From Agaricus subrufescens (lineage: Eukaryota; Basidiomycota; Agaricomycetes; Agaricales; Agaricaceae): DNA of 64,000 bases. Positions 37,225-48,400 of the stretch are shown piece after piece. The stretch is taken from positions 1,550,001-1,614,000 of the forward strand of contig CM057066.1 of assembly GCA_029945375.1 (NCBI GenBank), written 5' to 3'. The position numbers and the translations under genes were made by a program. The number at the start of each line of letters is the position of its first letter. Within the stretch, counting starts at the first letter, position 1. The notes beneath the pieces were generated by a model. It worked only from the letters and a program-made list of their open reading frames with translations. It was not told where the DNA came from and ran no database searches.

Positions 37225-37347
37225 ATGCCTGTGAAGACTTTAGATGGCGAAAATAAAAATTCTCCCAGTGGTGGGGTCTATTGCTCTCTTAAGAACACGC
37301 ACAAACGGGGCAACGAAATATGGAACCAGCACTCAGGACCGGGATGA
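37225..37347 (+). other. Upstream open frame overlapping the copy C start
   Basis: The frame begins MPVKTLDGEN at ATG 37225. It matches the leader of copy B, but runs in another frame than copy C and stops near 37347, past ATG 37320. It may be a relic of the leader or act as an upstream open frame that lowers translation. Confidence 0.45.
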
Positions 37348-38949
37348 TGACCAGGTGCACCATCAACATTTCGATTGTGTTGCTTGTGGTCTCTAGTACC
37401 GCATACGCCGATATAACTCTAGGCCAAGCTGGGAATGTCACAATCCCCCCTCAATCAGTCGTACGTCATGTCACCCTCTCCAAAAAAAAAAAAAAACTTT
37501 CCTTTAACTCTGGCTGAAACTATCAAATCAGGTAGTAGACCCTAAATCATTCGCAGTCCTCCCCGACAACTTCACTTTCCGCACCGACAGTTTCACTCAA
37601 CTCTTCAACCCAACTCAATCCCACCAATTCCCTATATTCCAAATTTTCAACGAGGCTTTTCTGGATATTATAGGACCGTCTCCGTCTATATCGGAAATTG
37701 CATCGAACTCGACTTTTGCTTTTGCTCATGAGGCGCCTATATATGTTTCTGATACGGATGAGGTGTTTTTTGCGAGTAATGATGGAGGGCCGTTAGGTTT
37801 GAGTGGTATAAATCAGAACAATGGGATTTTCAAGTTGAATTTGACCGAGGCGGAACGAATGTTGGAGTTTGCTCAAGGAGGTAATCAAACCGTGAACGTG
37901 CCTGTTACCCAGGTAAAGAAAAAAATCTGCTTTGATTTCCTATACTGAATTTGTGTCTGAGCTGAGTTTATCGTTTCATTAGGTCCCGTTGTCGGATAGT
38001 ATACAAATGACGAATGGCGGTACAGGACCGACCTTCAATGGTGATTTGATACTTGTAAACTCGGGTCGTGGAACGATAGCTCCGAATCTCGCGTTGGTTA
38101 ACCCTAAACCGCCTAACAATGTGACAGTGATTTTGAATAACTACTATGGCCGACAGTTCAATTCTCTCAATGACGCTAAAATTCACCCAACGAATGGAAA
38201 TTTGTTCTTTACGGATACTTTGTGCGTGGCAGTGCCCCTTTGAATAGTGGATGACGGTTTTACATACTGAGGAATTACTGGAATTAGCTATGGCTTTATC
38301 AAGGGGTTCCGCTCTGGAGCGCCTTTGATTCCGGGACAAGTGTATCGAATGGTCTTGGGTACTGGTGCTGTTCGCGTTGTTGCCGATGGTATAGACAAGC
38401 CGAATGGGATTGCATTTACGGCGGATGGTAAAACGGCGTATGTGTAAGTGTGGAATGAGTTTGGAAAGCCAAAAACAAAGTTATTTACTGACTCGGCAGC
38501 TGCGATTCTGGTGCTTCGGGTGGCAATGCAACTGAACCGAGTACAATGTAAGTTACATATATACAGCAACTCTTTTTTGTTCATTTATGGGTCAGTCATG
38601 CATTTGATGTTGATCAAAAGACGCAAACGTTTTTGAATCGCCGGGTGCTGGCGTATGTCGATGCTGGGATACCTGATGGAATTCAAGTCGACACAAAGGG
38701 AAATGTGTATACCGCCTGTGCTGATGGTGTTCAAGTGCGTATACATATTGATAAAGCTTCATAGATCGAAGCCAATTCTGATTACCATGGCAGGTCTTCG
38801 CACCGGATGGCACACTACTCGGGAAATTCTTCACCAACATGCTTGGAGCCAACATGATTTTCGCGGGACCTGGTCGATTGGTGATTTTATCAGAGACAAA
38901 GGTGTTCTTGGCCAAGATTGCGCCAGGCACCAAGGGTGTGGTGTCTTGA
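37320..38949 (+). CDS. Lactonohydrolase (SMP-30/gluconolactonase-like), copy C
   Basis: This is the third tandem paralogue. It starts at ATG 37320 (MEPALRTGMMTRCTINIS) or the in-frame ATG 37344, followed by a hydrophobic signal segment (IVLLVVSSTAYA). Matching motifs are VDPKSFAVLPDNFTFRTDSF, FAFAHEAPIYVSDTDEVFFA, PLSDSIQMTNGGTGPTFNGD, GRQFNSLNDAKIHP, DKPNGIAFTADGKTAYV and NRRVLAYVDAGIPDGIQVD. The exon after FFTDT is interrupted by a GTGCGT...TTAG intron, so the apparent early stop near 38243 is not a break. One strand within the propeller reads VYRMVLGTG where copy B has VYRFDLGTG. The protein ends at TGA 38949. It looks functional. Confidence 0.85.
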
Positions 38950-39036
38950 ACGCCGCTGTACATAGTTTACTGAAATAGCAACTGGCGACTTATGTAATAA
39001 CGACACTGCTCAGTCTTTCACGTCCGTCCCAGCACA

Positions 39037-39742
39037 ATGCTACTGTCGTCGTGTCGCTCGACGATCATTCGCTCAACACCCATTCGCTCGCCAAAATTGC
39101 TCGCCCATGTATACACCTCCCCACAAACACCAGAAAGCAAGAATACAGGGACCATAAGGAGTGCGTTGGGCGCATTTGGGTCACCGCAAGCTGAACCAGT
39201 TCAACCGACACCTCAAACGCCACGCCCAACATCCGGACTCAACCTGGAGAATATACCACCAGCTCAAGATCCCCTACTCAAATTCTTTGCTTCCTGCATG
39301 ATGGATCACGGCAAACGGGCCCGTGCTCAAAAAGCGACTTCGGAGATTCTGATACACATATCTGCATTGACCAAGGCGCCTGCTCTACCTGTGCTGCGAC
39401 AGGCTGTGGAAATGGCAGCACCTGCAGTGAGGGTGATGTCGCACAAGGCTGGTGGAAAGGTATTGGTGAAGCCTGTGGCGTTGAATGAGCGACAGCGGAC
39501 GAAGCGGGCTATTGAATGGATCCTGGAGGAGAGCGAGAAGCGGCCGGGACACACATGGGGAGAACGCGTGGCGAGAGAGTGCATCAGGATTCTGGGCGGC
39601 AACAGCGAGGTGCTCAAAACCAAGGACAGGATCCACCAACTCGCCCTCGTCAACAGGTCCGCTGCTCTTTCTTCTATTCCCTCTCTTCACCACTGATGCA
39701 CCCCCCCTCTTCAGAGGAAATCTCCCGCGGACAAAGACCTAG
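39037..39742 (+). CDS. RSM7: Mitochondrial ribosomal protein uS7m
   Basis: This is the mitochondrial small-subunit ribosomal protein S7, which binds the 3' domain of the rRNA near the decoding site. There are two exons, 39037-39656 and 39715-39742, giving 215 residues. A basic mitochondrial presequence (MLLSSCRSTIIRSTPIRSPK) and a proline-rich stretch precede the S7 domain. Within the domain, PLLKFFASCMMDHGKRARAQ, AVEMAAPAVRVMSHKAGGKV, ALNERQRTKRAIEWIL and ERVARECIRIL are typical. The small last exon supplies RGNLPRTKT, the usual C-terminus; reading through the donor would instead give an unrelated tail. Confidence 0.92.
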
Positions 39743-39804
39743 AATATCTAACTTTTTATATTGTAATATGCGTCTTTAATGTGATTAGAAGAATTGAAAC
39801 GCCA

Positions 39805-41095
39805 ATGGCGAAATCGACGAGCGCGTTGTTTGGCGCTGTTTGCACTCTGGCCCACAAAAAGTTGTGCTGTTCCGGTTTTTTCACCTGCCTGAGCACTCCA
39901 GTATCCCCACAGCCCATGTCGCCCCCCGCAGGATCCAGCAAAGACTCGGGCACTGCCCGCATTCTCGGCTCAGGCACCTCGGGTGTGTCCCCCCCTCCTG
40001 GCCTTTCCACGCTGCAACCATGTATTCTGACTTGCTCGTCTAGGTGTTGCCGAGCTGCTAATTTTCCACCCGGTCGATACAGTCGCAAAGCGGCTTATGA
40101 GCAACAAGAGCAAGGCATGCGCCTTCGTTTTCTATTCATTACTGTGGCTGTTGACACGCGTGCAGGTTTCATCTTCAACGCTATCGAGTATCATCTTCCG
40201 CGATGCTGCAAGTGCACCACTTACCACCAGACTCCTCTCTCTCTTCCCTGGTCTGGGATACGCTGCTGGCTACAAGGTTTCTCAGCGGATATACAAATTC
40301 GGTGGCCAGCCATACTTTAATGATCTCATATCCAAACATTACAAGCCACAGTTTACGAATACTTTTGGAGAGAGGAAGGGTAAGATGATGATGCAGGCTA
40401 CTGCTGGCAGGTTCGGTCCTTTTTATTTTAACCATCTCTAAGAGTACTGAACCGCATGTCTAGTTTGACCGGTATCGGAGAAGTCGTGCTTCTACCACTA
40501 GATGCTCTAAAAATCAAGCGTCAAGTCAACCCAGAGGCATTCCGCGGTCGGGGTGTGATTCGTATATTCATGGAAGAAGGTACAACGTTATACCGTGGCT
40601 GGGGTTGGACCATGGCCAGGAATGCCCCAGGAAGTTTTGCTGTACGTGATTTCCCCTCCCGTCACCTCACAAAACTTTTTACCCAATTTTTTTTTTTTTT
40701 GGTGATAGCTTTTCGGTGCTTCGGCTGTTACGAAAGAATACGTCCTCGGTGTTGAAGATTATTCAAAAGCGACATGGACGCAAAACTTTATAGCATCTAT
40801 TGCTGGTGCTGTGGCTTCGATCACGGTTGCCGCGCCGTTGGATACAGTCAAAACACGTATACAGAACGCCAACTTTGAACATAAAGTTTCAGGCGTGACT
40901 GTCATGAAGGATATGCTCAAGAATGAAGGTCCTACAGCCTTTTTCAAGGGTCTTACACCCAAGGTTCGTTCTGTTCTCTCTCTGTAGGATTTTGTGTTGA
41001 CCCTGTGTTTGCAGATTCTCGTGGTGGGACCTAAACTTGTGTTCAGCTATACAGTCGCCCAGTCATTGATACCCTTCTTCTCCAAATACGTTTGA
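39805..41095 (+). CDS. GGC1: Mitochondrial GTP/GDP carrier
   Basis: This is a mitochondrial carrier family protein closest in layout to yeast Ggc1/Yhm1, which exchanges GTP and GDP across the inner membrane and affects mitochondrial iron balance. The three carrier signatures are HPVDTVAKRLMSN, LPLDALKIKRQ and APLDTVKTRIQ. Between them lie LFPGLGYAAGYKVSQRIYKF, GEVVLLPLDAL and GASAVTKEYVLG. The C-terminus is FSYTVAQSLIPFFSKYV, with TGA ending at 41095. ATG 39805 starts MAKSTSALFGA. The first junction (intron about 39838-40043) does not give a clean GT-AG fit with the expected GVAELLIFHPVD. The second intron (40115-40165) appears to be GC-AG. The later introns are canonical. Confidence 0.9.
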
Positions 41096-41630
41096 AGAGA
41101 GAAAAAGTATTATCCCCCTCGTCTGTTGGATGGAAAAAAAAATATTGGCCTGTTCATCTAATGAGTCTTTTTTTTAATTTATCTTGCTTCGGGCTGCGAC
41201 GTGGTTTATGGGTGTTGTTGGTGTGTGTGTATAGAGAAATGGATGTTTGGCTTCCCCATTTCTTGTTGCTCGTTGTTAGACAATAGACATAGAATTGTAT
41301 TTAATCCCCACTCAGATATATAAGAGGGCTCGGGTTTGGATCTCTGATGAATAGACAGCCACACTCTTATATCCATCCGGGCTTTTGATGAGAATTCATT
41401 GGCAGTGTTCGCGTTAGTACGTACAATACAAAACCCAAGAAAGCGACGCTACTTTGAAGGCAATAAAAACCCTTAACATCCCTTGTATTGCAAAAACAAA
41501 AAAACAAAAAACGATCTTTGTGTAGAGTGACAGCAAATGTAATATCTTATATTCGAGCACACATCTATTCAAATAATCAATCATAAGAAGAACACGGAGA
41601 GTCAGAATAAACGTACTATATTAACAGTAA
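41096..41630. other. Convergent 3' intergenic region
   Basis: The 3' flanks of the carrier (plus strand) and the TRIC-like gene (minus strand) meet here. The stretch is AT-rich with A and T runs, as expected for 3' untranslated and polyadenylation sequence. No gene is seen. Confidence 0.6.
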
Positions 41631-42754
41631 TCACGCTTTCTCCCCAGAAAGCCTCCGTACAGCAGCCGCACCAGCAGCTTTCCTACCATTCGAAGAGGGC
41701 TTTGTTGCTGCTGGTGTAGCAGATTTAGACCAATGGATATTGTAGACCCTCAGCCCGAAAAAGGTAGTAAACACCAAACCTGCTAGGGCTTTAGCTTCGA
41801 CGGGGTTGAAATGCAAAGTCTCAAAAGTGTAAACATCGTAATACCGTGGATAGATGAGTTTGACTAGTTGGGAGATGAGAGGATTTGAGAGGAGGGCGGG
41901 TAGGAGGCCTCTAAACGCGGGATGATCCATCGCGATGCCATATACAGCGGCTTCCCAAAAAAAAAAAAAAAAACCAAATGTCAGTATACGAGAAATGGGA
42001 TATTATTGGCTGGCTACTGACCAATGATAGAACCGGACCAAACATCCATGGTACCCCACAACCCTGCTTCGTAGCGAAATACGGGAGGAGTACTCATACT
42101 CCATTGAGAAGTCCACGCTGATAATGTGCCTGCGGTTGCCCCGCCGCCGGCAGAAGCCAATGCTCCGATGATCAGATGCGTCAAAGGGGATTTGGCGTAC
42201 AGGACGTTGACTTGGTTGAATGTGGGAGACGAGGGGTATAAGAGGGATACACTGCCGACTACAGCGTTGGTTTTGACGAGGGCGTCAAGAGGGAAGAAAG
42301 CAGTGTCGAATGTCGGTGGATGGAGAAGCTAAAGTGAGCGGTTAGGTTGAATGTGAGAATGCAGTGAGCGAGGAAACGTACGGAAGGGAAGAAGGAGAAG
42401 AAGGAGGTGAGTACAAAGTGGACGGTGAGGTAGTTGATCCAAGGTCCGAACGAGTAGAACATAGGCGGTGGGAGACCAAGCATGAGATGGGCCAACACGC
42501 CGCCGCCCCAGCACTGATGGACAGTCGAGATGAGAACGGGCGAGCAGAATGGGGATAAGCAGAATACGTGCCATGATGAGGTAGCCTGCGACGTTGGCGC
42601 GCCAAGAGAGAGGGGTAGGCGATTTGCGGGCATTGGCCTGGAAGGCGATGGATATTCTGGCAGCATGAACAGTGGGCCCGATGAGGAACGGAAAGGCCGG
42701 GTGGACTCTGACGGAGGAGATGTATCCGAGCGTGGCGGCGAATGGCTCGAGCAT
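41631..42754 (-). CDS. TRIC-like intracellular cation channel
   Basis: This is a polytopic membrane protein resembling trimeric intracellular cation (TRIC) channels, which pass K+ across internal membranes. Matching landmarks in order are HPAFPF followed by ARKSPTPLSW, then CWGGGVLAHLMLGLPPP, then FFPLDALVKTNAVVGSV, then the glycine-rich helix IIGALASAGGGATAGTLSAW, and a last helix ALAGLVFTTFFGLRVYNIHW. Animal TRIC channels show the same spacing of the GGG and AGGT segments. The tail is short and rich in Ala, Lys and Ser. The start is ATG 42754, and the intron at 42514-42571 seems to have a GC donor. The gene is divergent from V-ATPase subunit E with 94 bases between the start codons. Assignment rests on motif order rather than an alignment. 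Confidence 0.68.
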
Positions 42755-42848
42755 GGTTGGACAAGAAAGACGTGATACAAGGTCCTGGATACAAAGACCT
42801 GAATAACAACTCGAACCTTCCTCCCCGCCATCTTTCCCACGCCCAACC

Positions 42849-43808
42849 ATGTCTTCCCGTCCACTGAGCGATGAAGAGGTCTCCAGCGAGATGAACAAAA
42901 TGGTCCCCCCGCCCTGTTCTCCGACTGCCCCACCGTCTGACTGCTCCCCGTCTAGACTGCCTTCATCCAGCAGGAGGCCCAGGAGAAGGCCCGCGAGATC
43001 AAAATCAAGGCCGACGAGGAATTCGCCATCGAAAAGGTCTCCGTCCACCCGTTCTTCTCTTTTCTTCTCCACGACTCATTCCACATCTAGGCCAAACTAG
43101 TCAGACAAGAACAGCAAGCCATCGATGCGCAGTACGAGAAGAAGCGCAAGGGCGTCCAAGTCGCTCAGAAAATGTATTATCTCTCTCCGTCTCCGAGTCT
43201 CCCTCGCACTCACCCCCGATCCAGCGCGCAATCCACTCTCACCAACAAGTCCCGATTAAAGCTCCTGCACAGGCGTGAAGAACATCTCCAAGATCTCTTC
43301 TCAGAAGCCCGCTCTAAACTCACCCAGCTCGCCAGTTCCGATACAGGAGCCTACACCCAATTCCTCCAAGGTGTCATCGTCCAGGGTTTCCTTCAAATCA
43401 TGGAATCCTCCATCATCATTCGCATTCGTCCGCAGGATCAAGAAGCCGCTCAACAGGCCGCCCAGCAAGCTTCCGAGACTTATCATGAACTCACTGGACT
43501 TTCTGTCACTTTTGAACTAGAGCTGGACCTTCCGGAGGATGGGCATGTGTTCCTCTCCCGTTTCCATTCCCTTCTTTGTGCTCACCTTTGCTTCCCCAGT
43601 GCTGGTGGCGTCTTTCTCTCGAACGCGAACAGGCGTATCAAGGTAGACAACACCCTCGACGAACGACTAAGGCTTTTGGAAGACAGGGTATGTCCTGTCA
43701 TTATCGTGTCTCTCTGCAACCCCCTCTCAACCTTCCTATCTGCAGATGCTTCCCGAAATCAGAAGAGATCTCTTCGGAGGCAACCCAAACCGCAAGTTCT
43801 TTACATGA
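42849..43808 (+). CDS. VMA4: V-type proton ATPase subunit E
   Basis: This is a peripheral-stalk subunit of the vacuolar H+-ATPase, which holds the catalytic head against rotation. ATG 42849 starts MSSRPLSDEEVSSEMNKM. Introns near 42900-42960, 43035-43090, 43173-43240 and two later ones are removed. The long charged helix follows: EAQEKAREIKIKADEEFAIE, LVRQEQQAIDAQYEKKRKG and SRLKLLHRREEHLQDLFSEA. The globular C-terminal part has GGVFLSNANRRIKVDNTLDE and ends LFGGNPNRKFFT at TGA 43808. Length and order are normal for the family. Confidence 0.94.
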
Positions 43809-43970
43809 TTTGTACTTTAATTTCAAATTGGAAACACGAAACCTCTTTTATTCATGACTGATGAACAACGCAGCGAAGATAGTGACTATTGCAAATGACA
43901 AAAAACACCACGCAGGCTTCATCTTTGTCGTGTGCTCATATAACGACCTTTAGTTTTTATCACCCCAGTG

Positions 43971-45310
43971 ATGGATGGCCCTTCAGGCTCTCATACTGAC
44001 AATGTCATACAGGTGCATACTATCACCTTCGATGCTCCCCAACAAGTCTCCTCCCCGCAATTGAATTCAGCTTCCCAACATGATAGAGACACTACTGATC
44101 CCTGCAAGGAGGGGCACCTCTATTTCTAGATCGACAGCTTTTTTTAAAATTGAATAGGGTACAAAGAATCGGTGGCACCTACGCCGTCGAAGGCGGTCAA
44201 GGATCCCTTCTTGTCCCACTCAAGATCAAGCTGCTCATTTCCCCCATCACCTCACCGCCAAACATTTCTCAGCCAATATCTTTCTCCTATCCTACCAAAA
44301 ACCCGATGTGTAGCTGTTACCAATGACTGACCCGCACCAACCAGTTATGAAATATGTTTCATCAACCTCAAAGGCATCCTTGTCTTGTAACCACCATGCT
44401 AGAACTCATAGCAAAAATCAAGGCGAATCGTGAAGCAAGCCGTGAAGCTGAACGCATATCCAAGGGTCGGTTCCTATCATCCAATAATCGCTCACTGTAT
44501 CACTTACCCCCCCCCCCTTCTTCTCTCTCTCCGACAAACAGAAAATTTCAAAAGACTCTTTCACAGATATAAGAGAATACCAACAGAAACCGCCGAATGC
44601 ATCGACCAAGGTCAGCGACAACTATCTCCTATTATTCCTACCTACAACAACTAATCCTCCAACCCCCCCCCAAAAAAACTCATACAATCGTTTCCACAAA
44701 GCTAACTGCTCAGGATGGTTCAGATGGACATACTGGGAACCCGAAGAAGACTCCGGTATGTACCATCCCCCCCCAAAAAAAAGGGGGGAACATACCCACA
44801 CCACTCATCTCGTCGTTATTCACCTACCTGCCTTACCTATCCCAGACCTCTTCGTCCACTTCCACGCCTACGAAATGTGCATCCACCGCCAACGCCGTCT
44901 CTTCGAATCCCACCAAGACATCCTCACACCCAGCGACAGCAGAAAAGCCAAAAAACTACTCTACAATCGTAACATGTCTCATGCAGAAATCGTCCCCAAG
45001 CAACGTCGCATCCCTCCACCGACCTACACGGAAAATGCGGGCGACAAGTCTCTCTCAGCTCAAGAACACGAGGTGATTATTTAACTTTCTCCCCCCGCCC
45101 CCCGATATTGGGACTATAAACAGAGAATTTGACATTTGTCTACAGGCATTGATGAGGCAAGTAGATTCCATGCAAGCGCAGATTTCGAGGTTGAGAACCA
45201 CCTTGACACGCCGTTTGTTCTTGTTTCATAAAAACTGGCACTTACTCAATACTCCTGTCAATAGTTGGTTAGCACGGCTTCGGAGGTCAACTATTCTTCC
45301 GTTACACTGA
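43971..45310 (+). CDS. Orphan coiled-coil protein (unrecognised)
   Basis: I do not recognise this gene. A multi-exon model can be traced on the plus strand: MDGPSGSHTDNVI at ATG 43971, a charged helix AKIKANREASREAERISK near 44420, and then, by a join from about 44466 to 44552, DSFTDIREYQQKPPNASTK. Next comes DGSDGHTGNPKKTP, then FVHFHAYEMCIHRQRRLFES with SRKAKKLLYNRNMSHAEIVP near 44850-45010. The last exon (45148-45310) carries ALMRQVDSMQAQISRLRTTL, a likely coiled coil. Introns contain long C and A runs. Exon borders in the first half are uncertain, and the gene could be two genes. Confidence 0.45.
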
Positions 45311-45717
45311 CAAGAAATGTTCAACACTTTGACGAGAAGGACCTATACTGTTTTCACTTGAACTTCAATAAACGCACCTATAGCTTTGTGATCTATAATT
45401 TAATCTCTTCTACATTTCTACACCAAAAGCACATGGAATACTCCAGCACGGATCGCATGCATCCTTCAATTTACGGACAGATATTCTCCTGGCTGAATTC
45501 TGCTTCACATTGATTTGACTACAAGGTAGTGACCGAGCAATCGATATTGAAGTGGAGCAGACTAGCATTAAGGAGATTTCTGGACCGCAAGTTTCATATA
45601 TGGTATTATTCTTCTCCTGTACCTCATTTTCAATCGGAAACATGAATCACTCCAATTTTATACAAATCATGACAGAACAGAACGACAAAACAGCGCGAAT
45701 ACAGCGGGTATCACAAT
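45311..45717. other. Convergent 3' intergenic region
   Basis: No gene is supported in this stretch between the 3' ends of the orphan coiled-coil gene and the secreted repeat protein. Confidence 0.5.
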
Positions 45718-48292
45718 CTACAAAAGCGCACCACGGCTTGACCTATTCATCTTCGTGTGCTCATCCAGCCACTTTCCAACTTTCTTTACCGCACTAACCA
45801 AACGTCCCGCGGACTCTTCCACAGGTGAAGTCGTACAATTACATACCGTTAGTGACCGGTTCATCTTTGTCGTTGCTCCCAACAAACCATCTACCTCTCC
45901 AATCAATCCAGCCACAGTAGGAGAACCCAGAATGGCCTGCATCGACGAAATCACGCGGGGCATCAAACCTGCCAACAGGGAAGCCACGGGTCCTGGTGAG
46001 GCGGCTGCCTTCATCTCCAGATCAATGGCACTTTCGACCGCAGCTCGGAATAATTCAGTTAGTCGCGGGTCCACGAAAATAGCGGAGTTGACGGCACCAC
46101 TTCCACCACCAGCCTTCTTTGCCTGAGTAGCGCCGAGGCCTAATGCACTCAAAATCCCATTCAGACTTGCCGATAGACCTGTACCAAGTCCTCCAATCGT
46201 CACGTTACCAGAAACGCCTAGGCTGTACAAAAGACCATCAAGGGAGATGACCACAGAGCCGTTAGCGGGCATTCTTGCCGCAGTAATCTTTCGTCCTGAA
46301 GCATCACTACCTAGTTGGTTTGCGCAAAGAGATTTGACGTCCAATGCTGTCTTGGTCACCAAAGATAACTGCGTCGTCAAATTATAGGAAGTCCCGTGAG
46401 CGTCCAAAACCGTTCGCGCATGAGTCGACGCCGCAATGATCAAGTCGACACTATCTAGGAGCGTAGAAAGGTCCGTAGCCAGCAGGAGACCCAGTGTTGC
46501 GCGTGAGACAGGAGCCAGTGCTGTTTGTATATCCATAAATCCGCCAGTTGCCGTCGAAGCGGGGCCAGTCGGAGGATGAGAGCCAGCTACGGAAGTGGAA
46601 CCAGTCAGAGAACCAGAACTAGCCGGAGGAACAGAACCAGACTGAGGAACAGAACCGCACGCATCCAAAGCATATCCTATCAAAGCCCCCATCTGCATAT
46701 GAAGAACGTCATCGAAGCTCGTGTTCGCAGTAAGCGTCTGACCCCCATCAGCGGGACCGATACCGAGATCACCCAGAAGTCCGTTGATAGTAGTGTCAAG
46801 TCCACCTCCTAGGCCGCCAAGTTGAACGATAGTCTTGACCCCGCTAAGCCCCAGATCTCCAAGCCAACGGTTAAGCGTGATCGTAATGGGGGTATCCGAG
46901 TCAACAAAAGGGGATGATCCATGAGTGCTCGATCCAGAGATACCTGACCCAGAAGCGCCAGAACCAAGAGCGTGGTACCAATTCAAGATATTAGTGGACG
47001 ACACAACAATAGTTCCAAGGTCAGCCTGCAGAGCCTCCGATCCGAGATTGTTCAGACAGTCGCAAGAGTGGAGTAGACCATCAACAAGCTGCGCGACATT
47101 CAAAAGTCTGTAAGTGTTGTCGAGAAAGGCACCAAGGGTAGCAGACCCGACCATGTCGATGGCAATCTGGTCAATCTGATCACAAGACTGTATAATTGAG
47201 TACGCTTTAGGGTCCGATTGGTTGCGGAGGCGCGCAGAGTGTCCATAAAGTTCGCTTATAGCTCGGAGAACGCGAACCATGTTGATGGTGACGTGTATAT
47301 CAAGTGTTATAGTCCCGTCTCCAAGTTGTCGCGCTACAGAACGTTTGCTTCGACGAGACATCGTTGAGCTCCTGATACAGGCTTCTTCTTCTTTAGAATA
47401 GATCCAGCCCGTTGTGCACGCCTTCGCAAAGCATTCGCCACCAGCGCAAGTAGCTCGTTCAATGCCTCCATCGGGTGTTTGCGTGGGCGGGTGCCCACCA
47501 CCTGCAAAGACTTTCATATTTTGAACAACTTTATTGAACAAACTCGACGAACCTGTAATTTTTTCTGGAACTCCACGACCAATTCGGGGAACAGGAGATG
47601 TACACGCCTAAGTTAGGTAAAATGAGTTTCGAATATTTGAATGACAAAATTTCTCATCTCACGTTAAATCTTCCGCAAACGCCGTTGCAGACGGTATATG
47701 GGGGATTGCAGATGCACGAGTTACCTACGCGAACATAGTTTGTATCGCAGTCGAAGTGACAGACATTCTCATTGGTACAAGTGCGATGCGCGTGCACCGG
47801 CAGAGTGCAGTCTTGGCGAGATGGCGATGTGTTGATCTAAACAAGATTGTTGCAGTCACAACAAGGCTCGGAGAATCAAACGACGTACGAGAGCCGCCAA
47901 ATGTGTCAATACCGCGTCCTCACCAATGAGGTTTGTCAACCAAACGAGCCTCGTGTCACTATTCAGGTAAAGATCCAGATCCTGTGAGAGATGTTAGGGA
48001 GCATATATGCGCACGCAAAGACAGACGCCACCTGAAGGCAGAGACAGAGGGTCGACTCCGTCGAGATGTCGTTCGGAAGGGCGAGACCCAGGACATCCTG
48101 GATTCCGGCCATAAGACCTAGATCGACGGAGGCGCATATATCCACTAAGGAGGGGGCAGCGAAGCGTGGGCGGGAGGGATTGATATCATGCGAGGATCGG
48201 GGCCTGCGAGAGAAAGAGAAGGGGTGTGTCGCGGCGACAATGGAGAGGAACAACAAGAGCGGGGCGAGGAGATACATGGGGGGAGAGGACAA
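45718..48292 (-). CDS. Large secreted cysteine-rich and Gly/Ser/Ala-rich repeat protein
   Basis: This is a predicted extracellular protein of about 750 residues or more. Exon 1 starts at ATG 48292 with a signal peptide (MSSPPMYLLAPLLLFLSIVA). It is followed by a Cys-rich region spread over small exons (CHFDCDTNYVRVGNSCICNP, CNGVCGRFNV) and ATCAGGECFAKACTTGW near 47470, somewhat like CPL1/priA-type fungal surface proteins. One long exon (45718 to about 47550) then encodes a mainly helical, Gly/Ser/Ala-rich body. It has two related modules: GLGGGLDTTINGLLGDLGIG near 46790 and GLGTGLSASLNGILSALGLG near 46170. Low-complexity Ser/Pro linkers separate them. No enzyme motif is seen. A role in the cell wall or fruiting-body matrix is only a guess. 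Confidence 0.7.
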
Positions 48293-48400
48293 GCGGCGGG
48301 ATCGCGGGCGCGGGATATATATACTCTTCTAGAAAGTGACGTCAGGGTCCAGCGACATGCTGTTGAACGGCGCCAAAATCCTCTTCATCTCCCCCCAACA
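48293..48400. promoter_or_regulatory. Short divergent promoter with TATA-like repeat
   Basis: Only 108 bases separate the start codons of the secreted repeat protein (minus strand) and the F-box protein (plus strand). A near-palindromic TATATATA at 48315-48322 lies about 80 bases before the F-box start and 23 bases from the other start. Confidence 0.5.

Noticed and set aside
38221..38289. Apparent frameshift or early stop in lactonohydrolase copy C
   Set aside because: A GTGCGT donor and TTAG acceptor remove the stop and restore YGF, as in copies A and B.
46580..46660. Minisatellite-like AGAACCAG repeats
   Set aside because: They encode the Ser/Pro/Gly-rich linker of the secreted protein and are explained by that low-complexity coding sequence.
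48188..48400. Upstream extension of the F-box open frame (71 codons)
   Set aside because: It overlaps exon 1 of the divergent secreted-protein gene and the TATA-like repeat. ATG 48401 gives the normal family N-terminus.
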